Assembly (NCBI RefSeq): GCF_003254395.2
Contig: NC_037645.1
Coordinates: 5,385,406-5,449,405, forward strand
DNA length: 64,000 nucleotides
Direction: 5' to 3'
Source: Apis mellifera
Taxonomy: Eukaryota > Arthropoda > Insecta > Hymenoptera > Apidae
Numbering within the stretch: position 1 is the first letter of the stretch; each line of letters opens with the position of its first letter. Below the pieces are notes generated by a model. The model was not told the origin of the DNA, ran no database searches, and saw nothing but the letters and a program-made list of their open reading frames with translations. The translations under genes were made by a program, and so were the position numbers. Positions 45,614 to 58,090 of the stretch are shown piece after piece.

Positions 45614-47310
45614 AGGAGGATAATTCTTTGCTTACATTTCGCACGTGTACGTAAAACGTATCGCGCGAGAAAATTACGATTGTCTGAAAATTACGATGGC
45701 CGCCGCCGCCGCCGCGCGCGGTCTAATTTTTGCAAATTAATGGTGGGGAGGGAATTTATAATTAATGAAATTTGTTAGGGCGCTAGATACGTAATGGAGG
45801 AAACATGGAATATTTAATACGACAATTTGTCACTCCCCTCGTGCATAAAATAGGGGACGCTTTATGAAAATTATCGGTATTCTCTATTCATGACGCGCTG
45901 TTGATTAATTACCCAGCTTTAATATCGCATTTTGTTACACACTCGAAATGTTATAGACGGAGGGGCGAACGGCGGGACGGGGAGGGGGGAGGCTTGGCTT
46001 GGGTATAGGAAGAGAGCTCCAAGCTCAAATGGCGCAACGCCGACATCCCGGTTTGAAAATTTGCCCCGAAAGAAGGGGCTGCAACGCGGGCAGACCGTCT
46101 ACCACTACCCATGAAGATAAATTCCATTCCGAAAACTCGTCTAAACAGCTCTGAATCCTCCTAACTCCTCGTTTGCACAGCTATTCATGAAATGCCCTCG
46201 CCTCTGCATTTTTTACACTTCGCGTCTCTGTATACTATTTATACGTTTTTTTTTTTTTTTCTACGCTTTTGCAAACGCTCCGCGATCCTGCAGCCAGACT
46301 GTCTGCGCGTCAGATCCCCGACTCTATACTCGCCGACTTCTCTTCAGGCTAGACACCGAGTTTGCTTTTCCAAATTCTCGTTCTACAATTTATTTGCTTT
46401 TTGCAACGGGATTCTGAATTTATCACTCGACACTCTCGTAAACTCTCGATGGCAAGCATGCGACGTAACCTTGCTCGATTATATATCTGTTGTTACCGAG
46501 AAAATTTAAAGTAACTAAAGTAAGAAATTGCACGAAGATTATTGGCACACGAAAATATAATAATTTGTTCTCTTACGAGTCGGGATCGAACGATTCAAGG
46601 GATCGACATCAAGGGATTCTTCTTCAAACAACAACGTATCTATCGTTTCTCAATTCATATCTTCTCCATTTGCGAATATCTGTATGTAAATCATAATAAG
46701 ACGTTAGATAGAATCGAATTTAATTCGAAGATTAAACCTTACCTCCAATTTTTTCCCCTGTAAAAGCTGCCTAACCGGAAGATCTCCACCAAAGATCCCC
46801 TGATTTCCGATCAGAATAAAGGGAAGATAGACGAAGGGTAGTGAATTCGAAACGGTGATCTGAAAATAAGAAGGAGAGAAAATGGATCGTCGATGGGCCC
46901 AGACGAACGAGGATACATTCCTTCCCTCCTCTCCCTCCCATCATCCGTCAAATCCCATTTTCGACGTCCAGAAGCTTCAGGATCGCACGCGCTCGGACCC
47001 TCAGGCGGTTATTCGCGTATACAGAACGATATACGCACGGACAAAAAGGATGGAGAGGGAAGGGATACGCGTTTGAAAGGGATAGGATCCGTGAATTTCC
47101 ATCTGGACGATTCAATTTCTCCTTCACCTCGAAGGAAAAAAGGAAATCCCCGTCTCGATGCCTGCCTCGCGCGCGCCGCGCTCAATGCTTTCCCGCCAGA
47201 TTTCTTGGGAATCGAGCGTTTGGGACGTTCTTCATTGATGGGTTCGGAGAAAATGCGGTCTACTCTTTTACGGTGGGAGAAATCGAAACGTTGAGACGTC
47301 TGTGGGAAAT
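45611..47310. other. CpG-rich noncoding stretch
   Basis: A GCC/GC-rich patch at 45698-45722, a G-run cluster at 45962-45989, and overlapping frames on opposite strands at 46882-47314. Frames at 46187-46763 are Phe/Arg/Ser-rich and have no boundaries. Confidence 0.5.
45962..45989 (+). other. G-quadruplex-type G-runs
   Basis: G-runs of 4, 3, 4 and 6. The first loop is 8 bases, the others 2 and 1, so it is just outside the strict 1-7 loop rule. Confidence 0.55.
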
Positions 47311-48938
47311 CCACGGATAAGAGAAGAGAAGAGTCTTCTCCTCTGCTTTTCCTGGTTCCTTTCCCTGGTGTTTTTTAAGGTGTCTTAATTATTAATTTAA
47401 CTTTTGTTGTTCGCTTATACACTGAATGGAAAAATTATGTTTTCTTCTTTTAAACTGGAGTTTAATAATATATACTATATTTTTTGTTCTTTTAATATTT
47501 ATAATTTATGATATAGTGAAATGAAGATATGGTATGCAGATATTAGATGATCGAGAAAATTTAAAATAATTGAAGACTCAAGACACAAGTTGATTAATGT
47601 GTTGATGACAATGTATTAATAACATTACGTCATCATTAATTAACAAATATACGAAGAAATTTCAAGTATTTATAAATTATTACGCACTATCTCTTAAATA
47701 ATTAAAAAATTAACCTCGATGATATAATAAATATTTGAAATATCACCGATAAAAAAACAGGATAAAATTTCTTCTACGTTCTTCCGTGATGCTCAAATTT
47801 TCATAAAAAAAAAAAAATATTTTCACGAAATATAGTAAAAGTTTATATTAAAACATCTGATCTTATTAGTTTTTAATATGGCGCGCGATAAAGAAATTCG
47901 GATTCGATTTGAACTGGATGGATGAATTTCGTTCGTGTCGTATATTTTTCACGGATATAGATGAATCGGCGACGAAATACAGAGAAGTATGGATAAAACG
48001 GAGATTCCGACGCGGCGAATTATGCCGTTTCCGTTGACGCGTATTGCGTCGATATCGATCACTGCCACCTCGTCAAATTATATCGTTACGTCGATTGCCA
48101 GCCTAGACGCTATTAATTAAAGCCAGACATCCTTTAACCCGTGACCAACGAGATTTATGACTCCAACCGACGGATTTGTATGCCGTGCATTTGCGAATTC
48201 TTCTTTTCTTTTCTTTTCTTTTCCCTCTCTCTTCCTCTTTTTTAAGCTACTTTGTCGAAATGGGGATGTTCGCGGTATGAAGGAAGGATAATTTTAAATT
48301 GTTGTTTTTAAATTACAGTTTCAAAAATCGTACTATATAATTTTTGCTTCGTAATATCGTAATAAATAAATAAAATAAATAAGATAATAATCTGTAATGA
48401 ATCAAGTAATGAATATCTATAAAAATGTGCGATGACAAATATTCATATTCGTTGTGTATATGGAAAAAATTAATTGAACAATAGAAAATGACTTCCAAAA
48501 GAATGAATTTATAATCTCTTTACGCTGATTAATTTTACTATCCAATTTCGCTTATCGAGAATTGAAAGAAAAAAAAAAAATTGAAACCAAGAAAGAAGAT
48601 TTATCATCTCAAAAATATGAACTTTTAGAAACGGATTAAAATTTTTAACGTGGATTAACAATATCACGAATTCGAGAATACGGAACGAAATCGATAACGT
48701 CCAAGCCGAGAATAGACTTATCTTTCAATTTCTTCGTAATTGTCATTAATCCCTATTATAAGCCACCAGTAATTATAAAAATATATAATCATCCTCGGTG
48801 AACATTCGTTCTTTCCAGTCCAATTATTCCAATCAATCCTTCAATCGCGAGCTTATTCTCCCGATAAATCCGCAATGGAGAACGTAACGAAGCTTGGAAT
48901 ACTTGGAACGACGAGTCGCTCGATACTCAAATAGATAT
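47311..48938. other. AT-rich noncoding stretch
   Basis: Stop-dense. A pure pyrimidine tract (mostly TTTTC units) lies at 48198-48243. The 61-codon minus frame at 48313-48498 is AT-driven. Confidence 0.6.
48198..48243 (+). repeat. 46-nt pyrimidine tract with TTTTC units
   Basis: Pure pyrimidine with four to five TTTTC units, then CT-rich, then T-run. Simple repeat, possibly triplex-forming. Confidence 0.9.
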
Positions 48939-48960
48939 TACTTTTGTCGGAACAAAAGTA
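48939..48960. other. Perfect 9-bp inverted repeat, CGGA loop
   Basis: TACTTTTGT and ACAAAAGTA flank CGGA. It shares its core with the inverted repeat at 37508-37528. Confidence 0.85.
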
Positions 48961-50240
48961 TCGTTTTCTTTCACGAATTTCTCCTCTCCTCCCCGAAGTC
49001 CCTCCGAATCAGAGAACGTTATTCACTTTTTGGCAAGATCTCTCCCCCCCTTCTTTGAACGAACTTTGGAAATAAAATTAAAGAGGAGGCGCTCGAGCTA
49101 CAAATTCCAAGTTTCCTGGCGAATGTCGATCGCCGACAGCAGACGTCGGCTCGAGTTTCCGGAAACTGAGACTAGCTGTCGTATCCGCCCGATATCTAAT
49201 GCCCGAGAAACACGTCGAGACGTTGGAAATTTGCAATGGAATGGGATAAAACGGGACGTGTATGTAAAAAGAGGTTTATTAGGGAGGAACGTTTACCGAA
49301 ACGACGCCGAAATATCGAGGAGAATTTCCTCGGATGGGGGGAGAAGAAAATAACGTTTACTCAAAGATGATTTGGAGATTTGAACAAAGTCAAAGTCAGG
49401 GAAAGATTAATTCTTTCTCTTTAATTTTTAATTTGTTTGGAACTGGAGACTATTGATTTATTAGGATTAATTTAATTTAATCGAAGCGTTTAACGGATAG
49501 GTAATTCCAGTAAGTTTATATTTCAAATTATAAATTATATATTCAATTTATCGGTTAAAGCTGATGAAATAGTAGAATCGAAGGAATATAAATGATGCAA
49601 AGAAATTCTTTATTTTATAAAGAAATATATGTAAAATTTAATTCGAATTTTAATTCCAAAGGATTTTATTCACGGATGGGCGTTCAATGTTTCATCTAGG
49701 TTTTAATTTTTTAATGTGAATTTATATATATATATTAGTTTACAAATTTCTGGATTGCGAAAATGGTTACAAAAATAAATTAAAATTAATATCGGCAAGA
49801 ACCCGATTCAATTTCACTCTTTATTCTCGAATGTTAAAAAATTCACCCGGATGACTTCGCCCATTATTGCTTTGTCGCATTAAATTAAAGAATTAATCGA
49901 ACGAAATTTGTTAATGACAATGCACTCTGAAATTCACTTCCGTATTTATAATTCAAAAATTCCGTGAAAAACCGTATTTTCATTCTGCATTCGTTATTTC
50001 ATTACACGCACACGCGCCTGTTACATACGCACAAAACGTATCCGTGCTTTAAAAATTACGCTAAAATATACGTATATATAGCGCGTAGAGAGATTAATCC
50101 GAATGCATACGCGAAAAAACCTCCGTTAATACGCGAAGAAATAAATTCTAAAAAAAAAGAGAGAGAGAGAAAAAAATCTAACCCCAAAAAATAACAATAC
50201 ACGTTTCGCAAAATAAATATAATAATTAAAATAAAATCGA
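48961..50240. other. Noncoding stretch
   Basis: CpG-rich at 48980-49350 with an Arg/Ser-rich 107-codon plus frame (49030-49353) lacking splice sites, then AT-rich to 50240. Confidence 0.5.
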
Positions 50241-51480
50241 ATTGCGAAACTGGATGGAAGGGTGGATGGAAGGGGAGCCGAGGTTTATATACGACGAGAA
50301 CGTTGCAGAATTTTGCCGGAAAAGTGAAAACGCTTTGACGGTGGTCCCTTTCATGCCAGTGATCGACCGTGAATGACATTAACGCGAAATTTCGCCGCCA
50401 CGTTGAAACTACGCTCTTATTTCTCCTCTCCACCCGCTTACCACCTTACCAACCAACCTCTCCAACAACCCCCTCCCCCACACTCGTCGTCACTTCACGC
50501 CACGAACCTCCTCCTCCTCCTCCTCCTCTACTCACTTGGCTTTGTTTCTCCTTTTATCAAGTCGCTTCCTTCCCTTGTATCGCGTCGCCAATTTCACTGT
50601 CTCGGCTCGGGTCGACCAAAGGAATTCCGCGACTCGGTCTTTTATATCCTTTAAAAAGATTTTCCCGTACTTTAATGAAAAAAGCTTCTCCTCCTCCGTG
50701 GGACAGTCGCTACTACTCGACAACATCCTCCTTCCTTCCTGACCTCTTCATTCTTCAACCCCCTCTTTTGAATTCTGCTTATTTTCTTCTACCCCATCTA
50801 TAAATATCATCTCCACTTTGTCCCACCTTTCCCCCGTGTGCTCGGGACAAAGTGGAGAGAAAATTTAAGGGATGGCGTTTTTTTTTAACGGCAGAAAAAA
50901 ACGCAAAGACTTTTTACAAGTTGAGAGCAATTGCGAGTTTTGTAAAACGATGATGTACCGGATACAGATAGCACCGTTCCTTTGCACTCCATCTGCAAAG
51001 AAAGTTAAAGTCACGCGAAATAATCTTCAGTGGAATTTTCTGATGTTATTCGAACATACTTTTGCATCTATATTCCTTTTTTTCATTTTATTACCTCTTC
51101 TTCTTTTTCCTTCTCTATGTATATTTCCTTCTCACGTTTCGTCCCTCCTCTATTTTTACAGAGAACATGGATGAAAATAATTATCTTTCTTAATCTATCG
51201 ATTTCCTTTGCATCTTCAATTCGATCCTCTTGACAAATTAAATATTGCGAGGAATTCTCCAAGAATTTCTAGAAATAGTTTCCACACGATTTACGATCCA
51301 TTTGCTAAATAACAATTTCAATATAAATAATTTTTCTACTAGTATTTAGTTAAATATTCGAATAATTTTCGAGATTAATACAATTCTATACCAACCCCCT
51401 ACTATATTTTCCGATACACCACGTTTTAAATAAATATTGGACCACAAGATAGTTCGAAAATTATAAGAAACACCGATACC
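50241..51480. other. C-rich block, then AT-rich DNA
   Basis: Pyrimidine-rich at 50400-50770 with a CTC microsatellite. Frames over it are Pro/Leu/Ser-rich in every reading. AT-rich after 50860. Confidence 0.5.
50507..50529 (+). repeat. CTC microsatellite
   Basis: Seven to eight CTC units within a pyrimidine-rich stretch. Confidence 0.95.
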
Positions 51481-52035
51481 AGGTCCATAACTAATATCCT
51501 TCCCCTGTTTTTTAAAAACTTTTCCTCGCCGAAGCAGCGCCCGATAAATTCATAAGAAACAATAAGAAACTTGTTTCGGCGATGTTCAAAGTTTATACGC
51601 ACGTGTTACGCGTTACAAAGCTATCCGTTAACGAATTTTCGATCCAAGACGGCATCCCCCGCGGCAACTATGAAAATGAAAAGTAACCGGATCCCTTGTC
51701 GAATCCGTGGAAACGGATGGCGGCGAGCGCAAATTGCTTGTCACAAGCATAGAGGAGTGCGATCAAAGGAACGTTTGATATAATCTAACGTGTCAAAAGA
51801 TACTCGAGGGGGTGTTTTCCAGGGCGTCGCCATTCGATCGCGTGCCCCGACACCGATCGCTTGTCACACAGGGCTCGTTTGTGATTCGTCTGTGATTCGC
51901 GAAAACCCAGTGGCAACGTATCGAAGGATAACTCTGGATATCTATTCCGTTTTGGTCGAAGGAAGACGTACGGCTCGGTTGGCCGAGCGAACGAGCCTGC
52001 GCTAATGACGAATGTGCGCTCCAACAACCGTTTAC
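51481..52035. other. CpG-rich noncoding block
   Basis: Open on both strands (51571-52005 plus, 51785-52027 and 51793-52305 minus). If the candidate exon at 52100-52036 is real, this is its downstream intron on the minus strand. Confidence 0.4.
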
Positions 52036-52100
52036 CATCGTACCGCCATTACAGAAATTGCCTCCGGCCCCGCCATGATTGCTCAGATTCATGCCCATTC
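52036..52100 (-). CDS. Candidate Gly-rich first or internal exon, unknown product
   Basis: On the minus strand a frame starts at an ATG with acceptable context (aaaaaggaATGGGC, 52098) and reads MGMNLSNHGGAGGNFCNGGTM, with GC-rich Gly codons unlike the flanking AT-rich DNA. It ends at a donor-like ATG then gtaaac (first base 52035). The ATG could be a translation start in a 5' exon, or the pyrimidine-rich tttcttcctccaaaaag could be an acceptor giving 65 nt. Without splicing the frame runs on as Ser/Arg-rich noise to 51793. The family is not recognised. Confidence 0.25.
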
Positions 52101-53541
52101 CTTTTTGGAGGAAGAAATCGATTCGACGATATTCTACGGTTTTTCTTTTCTTTTTTTTAGATTTTAGATACGATCTTTTAGATGGATGAAGATATAAGGG
52201 GTTGTTGTAAATTAGCTCGTCAAAAGATTTGATTTCTGATCGTCGTATTTGTACGTTTTGATAATTTCTTAGAATTTTCCATCCAAAATAAATAATTTTG
52301 TGCACGTTTGATATCTAAAAGCCGATTTTCTTTCAACTTGCGTCGTTTCATTTCAATCTCGATTCCAATAAAAATTCCTTCGAACAAGAAGAAGATCTTT
52401 CTCTTTTCTTCTCAACTTTTCTTCTCTCGTAAATCGTTGCAACGCACGAGTAGCTCGATCATTGATGATTCGTGACGGATGCACAGCTTGCACGAGTTCC
52501 AATTCGGACAATATCGCGGACAGGTTTGCGCAGATACGCTATCCGGGCGCAGCGGAGATACCGGTCGGCATAAGCAGAGCCTAGAGAGGCAAAGACGAGA
52601 GTTAAGGGAGGGGGTCGAGGATCTGGCCGGTTGTCACAAACTAACCCGAGTGATCTATGGCTCTAATTAATGGCAATCTCCGGAGGGCACTAGCTTTCCG
52701 CGTGGATTTCAATTATCTTCCATCAGTTTACCCGAATTCCTCCCCCACCCCCGTCGCCCGATAAACCGATTAAAGTTTTTGTAATACGAGTCCACATTGC
52801 AAACTCCATTTAACAACGATTCGAGGATTCGAGGTGGCTCGAGTTTGTTTGTCGCCGCGTTTGTCACCGCAATACGTGCAATTGGAGGGGCGATCGATCG
52901 ATCCGACAGATTGAAGGTAAAAATTAGGATTTTTATCGAGTATCGATAATTCGAAATCTTTTCTCTTAATTCTTCATGTCGTGATTATTCGTTGACTAAT
53001 ATTCCTCGAATCTTTATTATTACAAATCTTACTTTTGTCACTTACACTATCGCGATTAATCGATTGATTTTGCAATAATACAGTGATACACGAACTAATA
53101 TTAGTTATTATCGTTAACTCCAAAAGCTTGGGAGAAATTTTGAAAACCATTCATTCGTTCCAACCGGTTACAATGATATAAAATTTAACAGTGGAAATTA
53201 CTAAATAAATAATTTATTTGTCCAATATATAATAATAATAATCGGAGATAATATGAGCATTTTAATAAATAATCGCTCAACATTATTCAAACATGGTTCA
53301 AAGCATCGTAACTCTGGTTACAAACCTTTCCTCTTTAATTATCCATCCTCCTTATCATCCTCCTTTTCTCCACTTCCACTCACGATGACCCTTCTTTTCA
53401 ACGACTTAATTCAATACCTCCCTCCATCTATCCACAATCTCTCCATTAATGATCCACGCACGTACGAATGATATCTCGTCTCGAGGCTGATAGCTTCCCC
53501 CGGCCGAAGTTTTGATGTCGAATCCACCGCGTGTCGATCGA
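52101..53541. other. Noncoding stretch
   Basis: CpG-rich at 52450-52900, AT-rich elsewhere. The frames at 52479-52670 and 53253-53471 carry no boundary signals. gattcgagg occurs twice in tandem near 52820. Confidence 0.5.
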
Positions 53542-54130
53542 TTATATCCGCGTGTACGCGTTCATTAACGAAAAGCGGCGGCAAATTATGTTTGCACGCG
53601 GTAACTTGGATGATTGGAATACCAAGACGTCTCTTCGAACGGAAATATATTCATGAGATATGCGTATAACATCGTGTATATATAGAATATGTAATGGGAA
53701 AAGCCGCAAGTCTGATGTAATTAACAGGTTTGCTCGCATCGGCCTACATATACTATATATATCTGGTAATACATCTCGTTTCACCTGATCGTTCGGCCGA
53801 AAGCTCCACCGTGTGAACCGTGAGCGGCTAAAAGCGCGTATTATCGTTTCGCCAAACGCGTACATGCCGCGTACACACCATGTGTTACCGTGTATACGTA
53901 GAGATACGTATCTGAAAAAAACTGCGCGGTCAGAGGAGGAAAAAAGCCGCACGACCATTTGAGTACACGCGAGGCGAGACTGTATATGTGTGTGTGTGTA
54001 ACTCTTTCCGGCTCGCAACTGCTGTTTACGGTATACGACGCGTGAACATCGATACAGAAGGCGGACTTCCCGCAAGAAGGGAGTGTGTCCATGGTACACG
54101 CTATAAAGGTAATTCACTTTTCCGCGTGTG
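53542..54130. other. CpG-rich block containing a 191-codon minus frame
   Basis: The minus frame 54117-53542 is the longest in the window without low-complexity runs. Its composition is Arg-, Ser- and Tyr-rich with no domain, signal peptide or periodic feature, and two other frames are partly open. A TG microsatellite lies at 53987-53999. I treat the frame as probably chance. Confidence 0.35.
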
Positions 54131-55927
54131 TCACTCGATATCGCGTAGCATGGAAGCGCGGATGTAAAATGTATACGTTAAGGGTAAGTTAAGTAACTTG
54201 TTTCTCCATTTTCTCCATTTCCATGGGAGGAGTATGGAATCGATTCGTGAAACGTTCCTTTCCTATCGATGAAAGGATAATCGAGAGCTTCTTTTTTCAA
54301 ATCTGTTTTTCTCTCTGATCGGAGAAGATTGATAAATCCGATGATGAAATGATAAAATGTGGAGTGTTGATTCGTATCCTTTAGAAGAACGATTCTGGAA
54401 ATCAAGATATGAGAGTCAGTTGATCAAAAATTTCAAAGATTATTTATTTTTGAGATTAGAGATTGCATTTGATGAAGCTGGACGAGGGTATAGTTAAGAT
54501 GAGGTTGTATGACGGGGATATTTCAATTTTCTCGTTATCGCAGGAAAATTTCACGTTTCCTCTTCGAATATTTATTTTCGAAATTAGGTTACTATTATTA
54601 TTGTCAGAGTGACGACAGAATCGTCAACTTTCTCTTGACCGATTAATCAAGCTTCGCCTCTCAGAAAGATGTCACACGACTCGTCAAATGGGTTTCCATC
54701 ATTCAGTCGATAGATAGATCCCTCGAGGATGAATAACGATCCTTGTATGGATCTATGGTTACGACTGCATTGCCTCTCTGAGGCTATTCCCCATCCACCC
54801 TTTTACCCTCTAGGGTAAAGTAGCGTCCACGATCTGCCCTAGTAATAAATTAACGTATCTCCCTATGCGCTCTACTCGGAACGGATACTGAAAGAAGATT
54901 AAAAATCATCCCCTTGTATTTATTTTTTTTATCCAACATTGTTGGCGCAATTTAAATTTTGGTTAAAGATCGTTGTAAATAACACGTCTCTTTCACGATT
55001 TCATTCGTAATTAAAGCTCTTGTATTAATTCCCAATTATTTATTGAAAGCACTTGCGTCGCGCCCCCTCTTTTTGAACACGAAACATAACAAATTGGAAA
55101 TTATTAAAAGGGGGGTAAGGTGAAAGAGCGAATGGAATGGGACGCGGAGGAAATTAAAAATGCACGACGCTGCGAAATTATTTTAACGAAGAACCATATA
55201 ATTAACACTTGAACAACTGATCTCTAATGCAAATTATTAAAAGGGAGAGGGGATACAGGATGGGTTATAAATGCATAATGCAGATTCTAACGAAACTCAT
55301 TTAAGAGGAAGGGAGAGGGAAAAAATGTGTTATGATATTATGGAACTATGAAATTAACTCGAAACAACTGACTTGGAATGTACATACTTGAAAATATTAT
55401 ACACACACACATATATAATTATAAAATATTGTAAAAGTGATTATTTTTATCTAAAATGTTAATTCGATCGAAAATAAATTTAATAATAATTGGAAAAGTA
55501 AAATCTGTCATTTTGATGAATATTAAATTAGTCTTAGAAATTTTAAACTTTTATCATAGAGATATTAAAATAATAAAATTAATAATTCCATGCAAGGATT
55601 GTTTCTGAATTTCAAAATAATAAATAAAATAATTTCAAGCTCAATTTTCGACAGATGATGACACGTTATCTTTGCATCTCTCAACTCCTGATTAAATGAA
55701 TTGCAATATTTTTGTTCCAAAAAGACTTGGCTTGCGTCCAAAATTCTCAACAATAACTCTACTATAAAAATAACGGTTAAATGTGAATCGAAACTTGGTT
55801 TAAGCTCAAATTTATTACCAGAGATCGAAGAACGATGATTCAAATTCAAATATCAGAAAATTAATAGTTATTCTGATCCAGGATTTTATTCCCGATATGA
55901 TGTTTTCGTGTAGCTGACAGATTCTTG
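54131..55927. other. Noncoding stretch, AT-rich after 54900
   Basis: No gene seen. GC-richer at 54600-54890. Short AC/TA repeats near 55399-55420. The 94-codon minus frame at 55565-55849 is AT-driven and ends without splice signals. Confidence 0.6.
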
Positions 55928-56158
55928 CTACAGGAAGATTTTCGAACGTAGCTTTGGCAGAATGCCCAGAAACCTAGCCTCGGCTCTATTTACTCGAGAA
56001 ATTCCAGTGATTATCGGCAAAGGATTTACGGTAGTCCTCTTTCGTTGCCATCTCTGTGAGAAGTTGCTGATTAGAAGTTTACATACGAGGGAGAAATACC
56101 TCGCCAACCGGTCAAAGAAATCCTGCTCCATTTCAATCGTGCAACTTGTGGCCGCCAT
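55928..56158 (-). CDS. Candidate small ORF, 76 codons, unknown product
   Basis: On the minus strand an ATG in good context (TTAAATGGCGGCC) opens a frame beginning MAATSCTIEMEQDFFDRLAR and ending at a TAG at 55930-55928. It sits in a small GC-richer island within AT-rich DNA, and the first 20 residues are acidic and protein-like. Inside the frame a possible 46-nt intron exists (donor GCGAG then gtattt, branch-like cttctaatc, acceptor acttctcacag). Removing it would shift the frame to a stop nine codons later. That is shorter than usual insect introns. The opposite strand is also open for 66 codons. Either a small gene, an exon, or chance. Confidence 0.22.
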   Translation of the reverse strand: MAATSCTIEMEQDFFDRLARYFSLVCKLLISNFSQRWQRKRTTVNPLPIITGISRVNRAEARFLGILPKLRSKIFL

Positions 56159-57480
56159 TTAAAAAATTTGACATCCTCCGTATGGAAATAACTTTTATTT
56201 TCTCATTCATATCGAACTTTTCCTATTCATCTTGCTTACAATTATTGTATTTATTTTGTTAAAGAATCATTTTCCACGGAGTGACGATCAGTTAGACAGT
56301 TTTTCTGAATATCGAGTAATTTTTGTCAATTTCTGAACTCGTTCCCTTCAAATAAAATTTATTTTTAATCCTCTACAATAATTTTTTTTTAACAATAGCA
56401 TATTTATTGTTTTGCATCAACATCAAAGGATTTTGATATTAAACGAAATTCACGGAATGCAAAAATTAGACAAATTTCTTTTTTACGAAAGAATGAACGC
56501 AAATTTCAATCCCAATTCTTCTAAATCCAAAATTTTTTTCAAGAATATACGAATTCCATTTTTCAAATTTTAATTTCAACATCAAAGTGGAGCAATATTC
56601 AAAGAATATTCAATCACTGAAATAATTAATCTCTCGATCTCGAGTTGATAGGATTTTTAGTCCTCCGTCGTAGAAACTCACATTTCTATAAATTTTCAAA
56701 CGTCCCAATCTTCTTTCGATTCGCAAGATCGAGAGAGGGAAGGGGTGCGCGAAATCAAAAATCCTTCGTTATTCTTCCATCCCGGGGTAGATCTCAATCT
56801 TTCATGCAATTCGTTCCCCTCCACCAAATGTACACATTTTGCACGTGTTTGCACAGTATATCCATTCTTGGCCAATTGCCCCCCGTGGCTTCTGTTTTAC
56901 GCCGTTCCATCCGATCTTCGTTATTTATATTTTTAAAACGCATTGCCGCGCGGATTTTTGTTTCGAATGTATATAAATTCCAAACGCAAATAGCCAATGA
57001 ATAAACAAGGAAAAAAAGAAAAAAAAAAGGAAAAAAGTATAGAGCGAGCCAGGGTCGCAAAAATATACAATATATTTTATTGTTTCGTATACACGAAGTG
57101 GGCTTTAAACGAACGTTTGCGATATTTATTGCCGTGGGATACGTTTTCTGCGTATGTCACGTATGATAAAAATCCTTTATAATTGAAAATGAAAAAAAAA
57201 AAGGAAAAAAGAGAGAGGAAGTCATTGTAATCTGTAATTGTATCTGAAGGAATAATGCTTCTTTTGAAAAAAAAAAAAATATCTCTAATATTCTAAAAAT
57301 AATCCTTTTCTTATCCTTTCTTATATATAAAAAAATTTAACGAAGAATTCCATCCATGTAATCATCCAAAATGTTAAAATTATCATCGATCTGCCATCGA
57401 ATCACGTATCTTGATTAATTTAATTTCAACAAATTCGCTCAAAGAAAAAAACCATCTACCAAATATGCTCTCCTTTTCCA
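56159..57480. other. AT-rich noncoding stretch
   Basis: Stop-dense at 56170-56640. Frames of 60-119 codons at 56645-57182 overlap on both strands. A-runs lie near 57195 and 57270. Confidence 0.6.
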
Positions 57481-58090
57481 CCTAAACGTTTTACAACCTC
57501 CTCCAACGCGGTTTCAAGCGAGACTGAGAAATCGAATTAACGAATCGAAATTGGAAAATCACGTAAGAAGAAGAGACGTGAGAGAGACTTGGAAGAAAGA
57601 CCTTCTCGATTTTCTGCCGGTTCATCGAGTCGTACGTTCCCTAGCTCGGAGATCGAATCGGCGCCGAAAGGGCTGGAAACTGGTATTAAAGAGCCCGAGG
57701 CGTCGGATGGAAAACGTCGCGTGCGCTATATAGGAAGGGAGGAGAGGGAGGGGGTGGCTGGTCTCGATTCTGGTCCAACGAGAAGGGGACCAGAAAGAGA
57801 AAGAGAGGGGCACGGGTATTTATGAAGACGTCGCAATCAAGCGATCGTCGACGAGACGACGTCTGCGACGATTACTTCGACCGAGGTCGGGTAGGCGAGA
57901 TTTCCACGCCTGCCCCCCGGACATCTCGTGAATTAAACGCGCGTTCCCCTTTAGGCTTGCCGTCAGAATGACCCATATACAGCGCGGATTCGTCGCTGTT
58001 CAAGCGTTTTGTTCCACGAGAGATGAGTCTCTCTCTTTCTCTCTCTCTCTAATATGAGAGGATACGAATCCCTGTGATTCGAATGTTTCT
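57481..58090. other. CpG-rich block with purine tracts
   Basis: Arg-rich overlapping frames (57551-57825 plus, 57622-57813 minus) and purine-rich runs near 57735-57760 and 57780-57812, then a CT microsatellite near 58027-58050. A TATA-like gctatatagg lies near 57725. No start site can be argued. Confidence 0.4.

Noticed and set aside
46592..46760. Short exon candidates near tttacag and gtaagg on the minus strand (about 46746-46760)
   Set aside because: The enclosed 15 nt is too short to assess, and such pairs recur many times by chance.
55962..56162. Zinc-finger-like words (CHLCEK and HTREKYL) in a plus frame
   Set aside because: Spacing does not fit C2H2 (no second His pair), and the match is a coincidence on the strand opposite a better frame.
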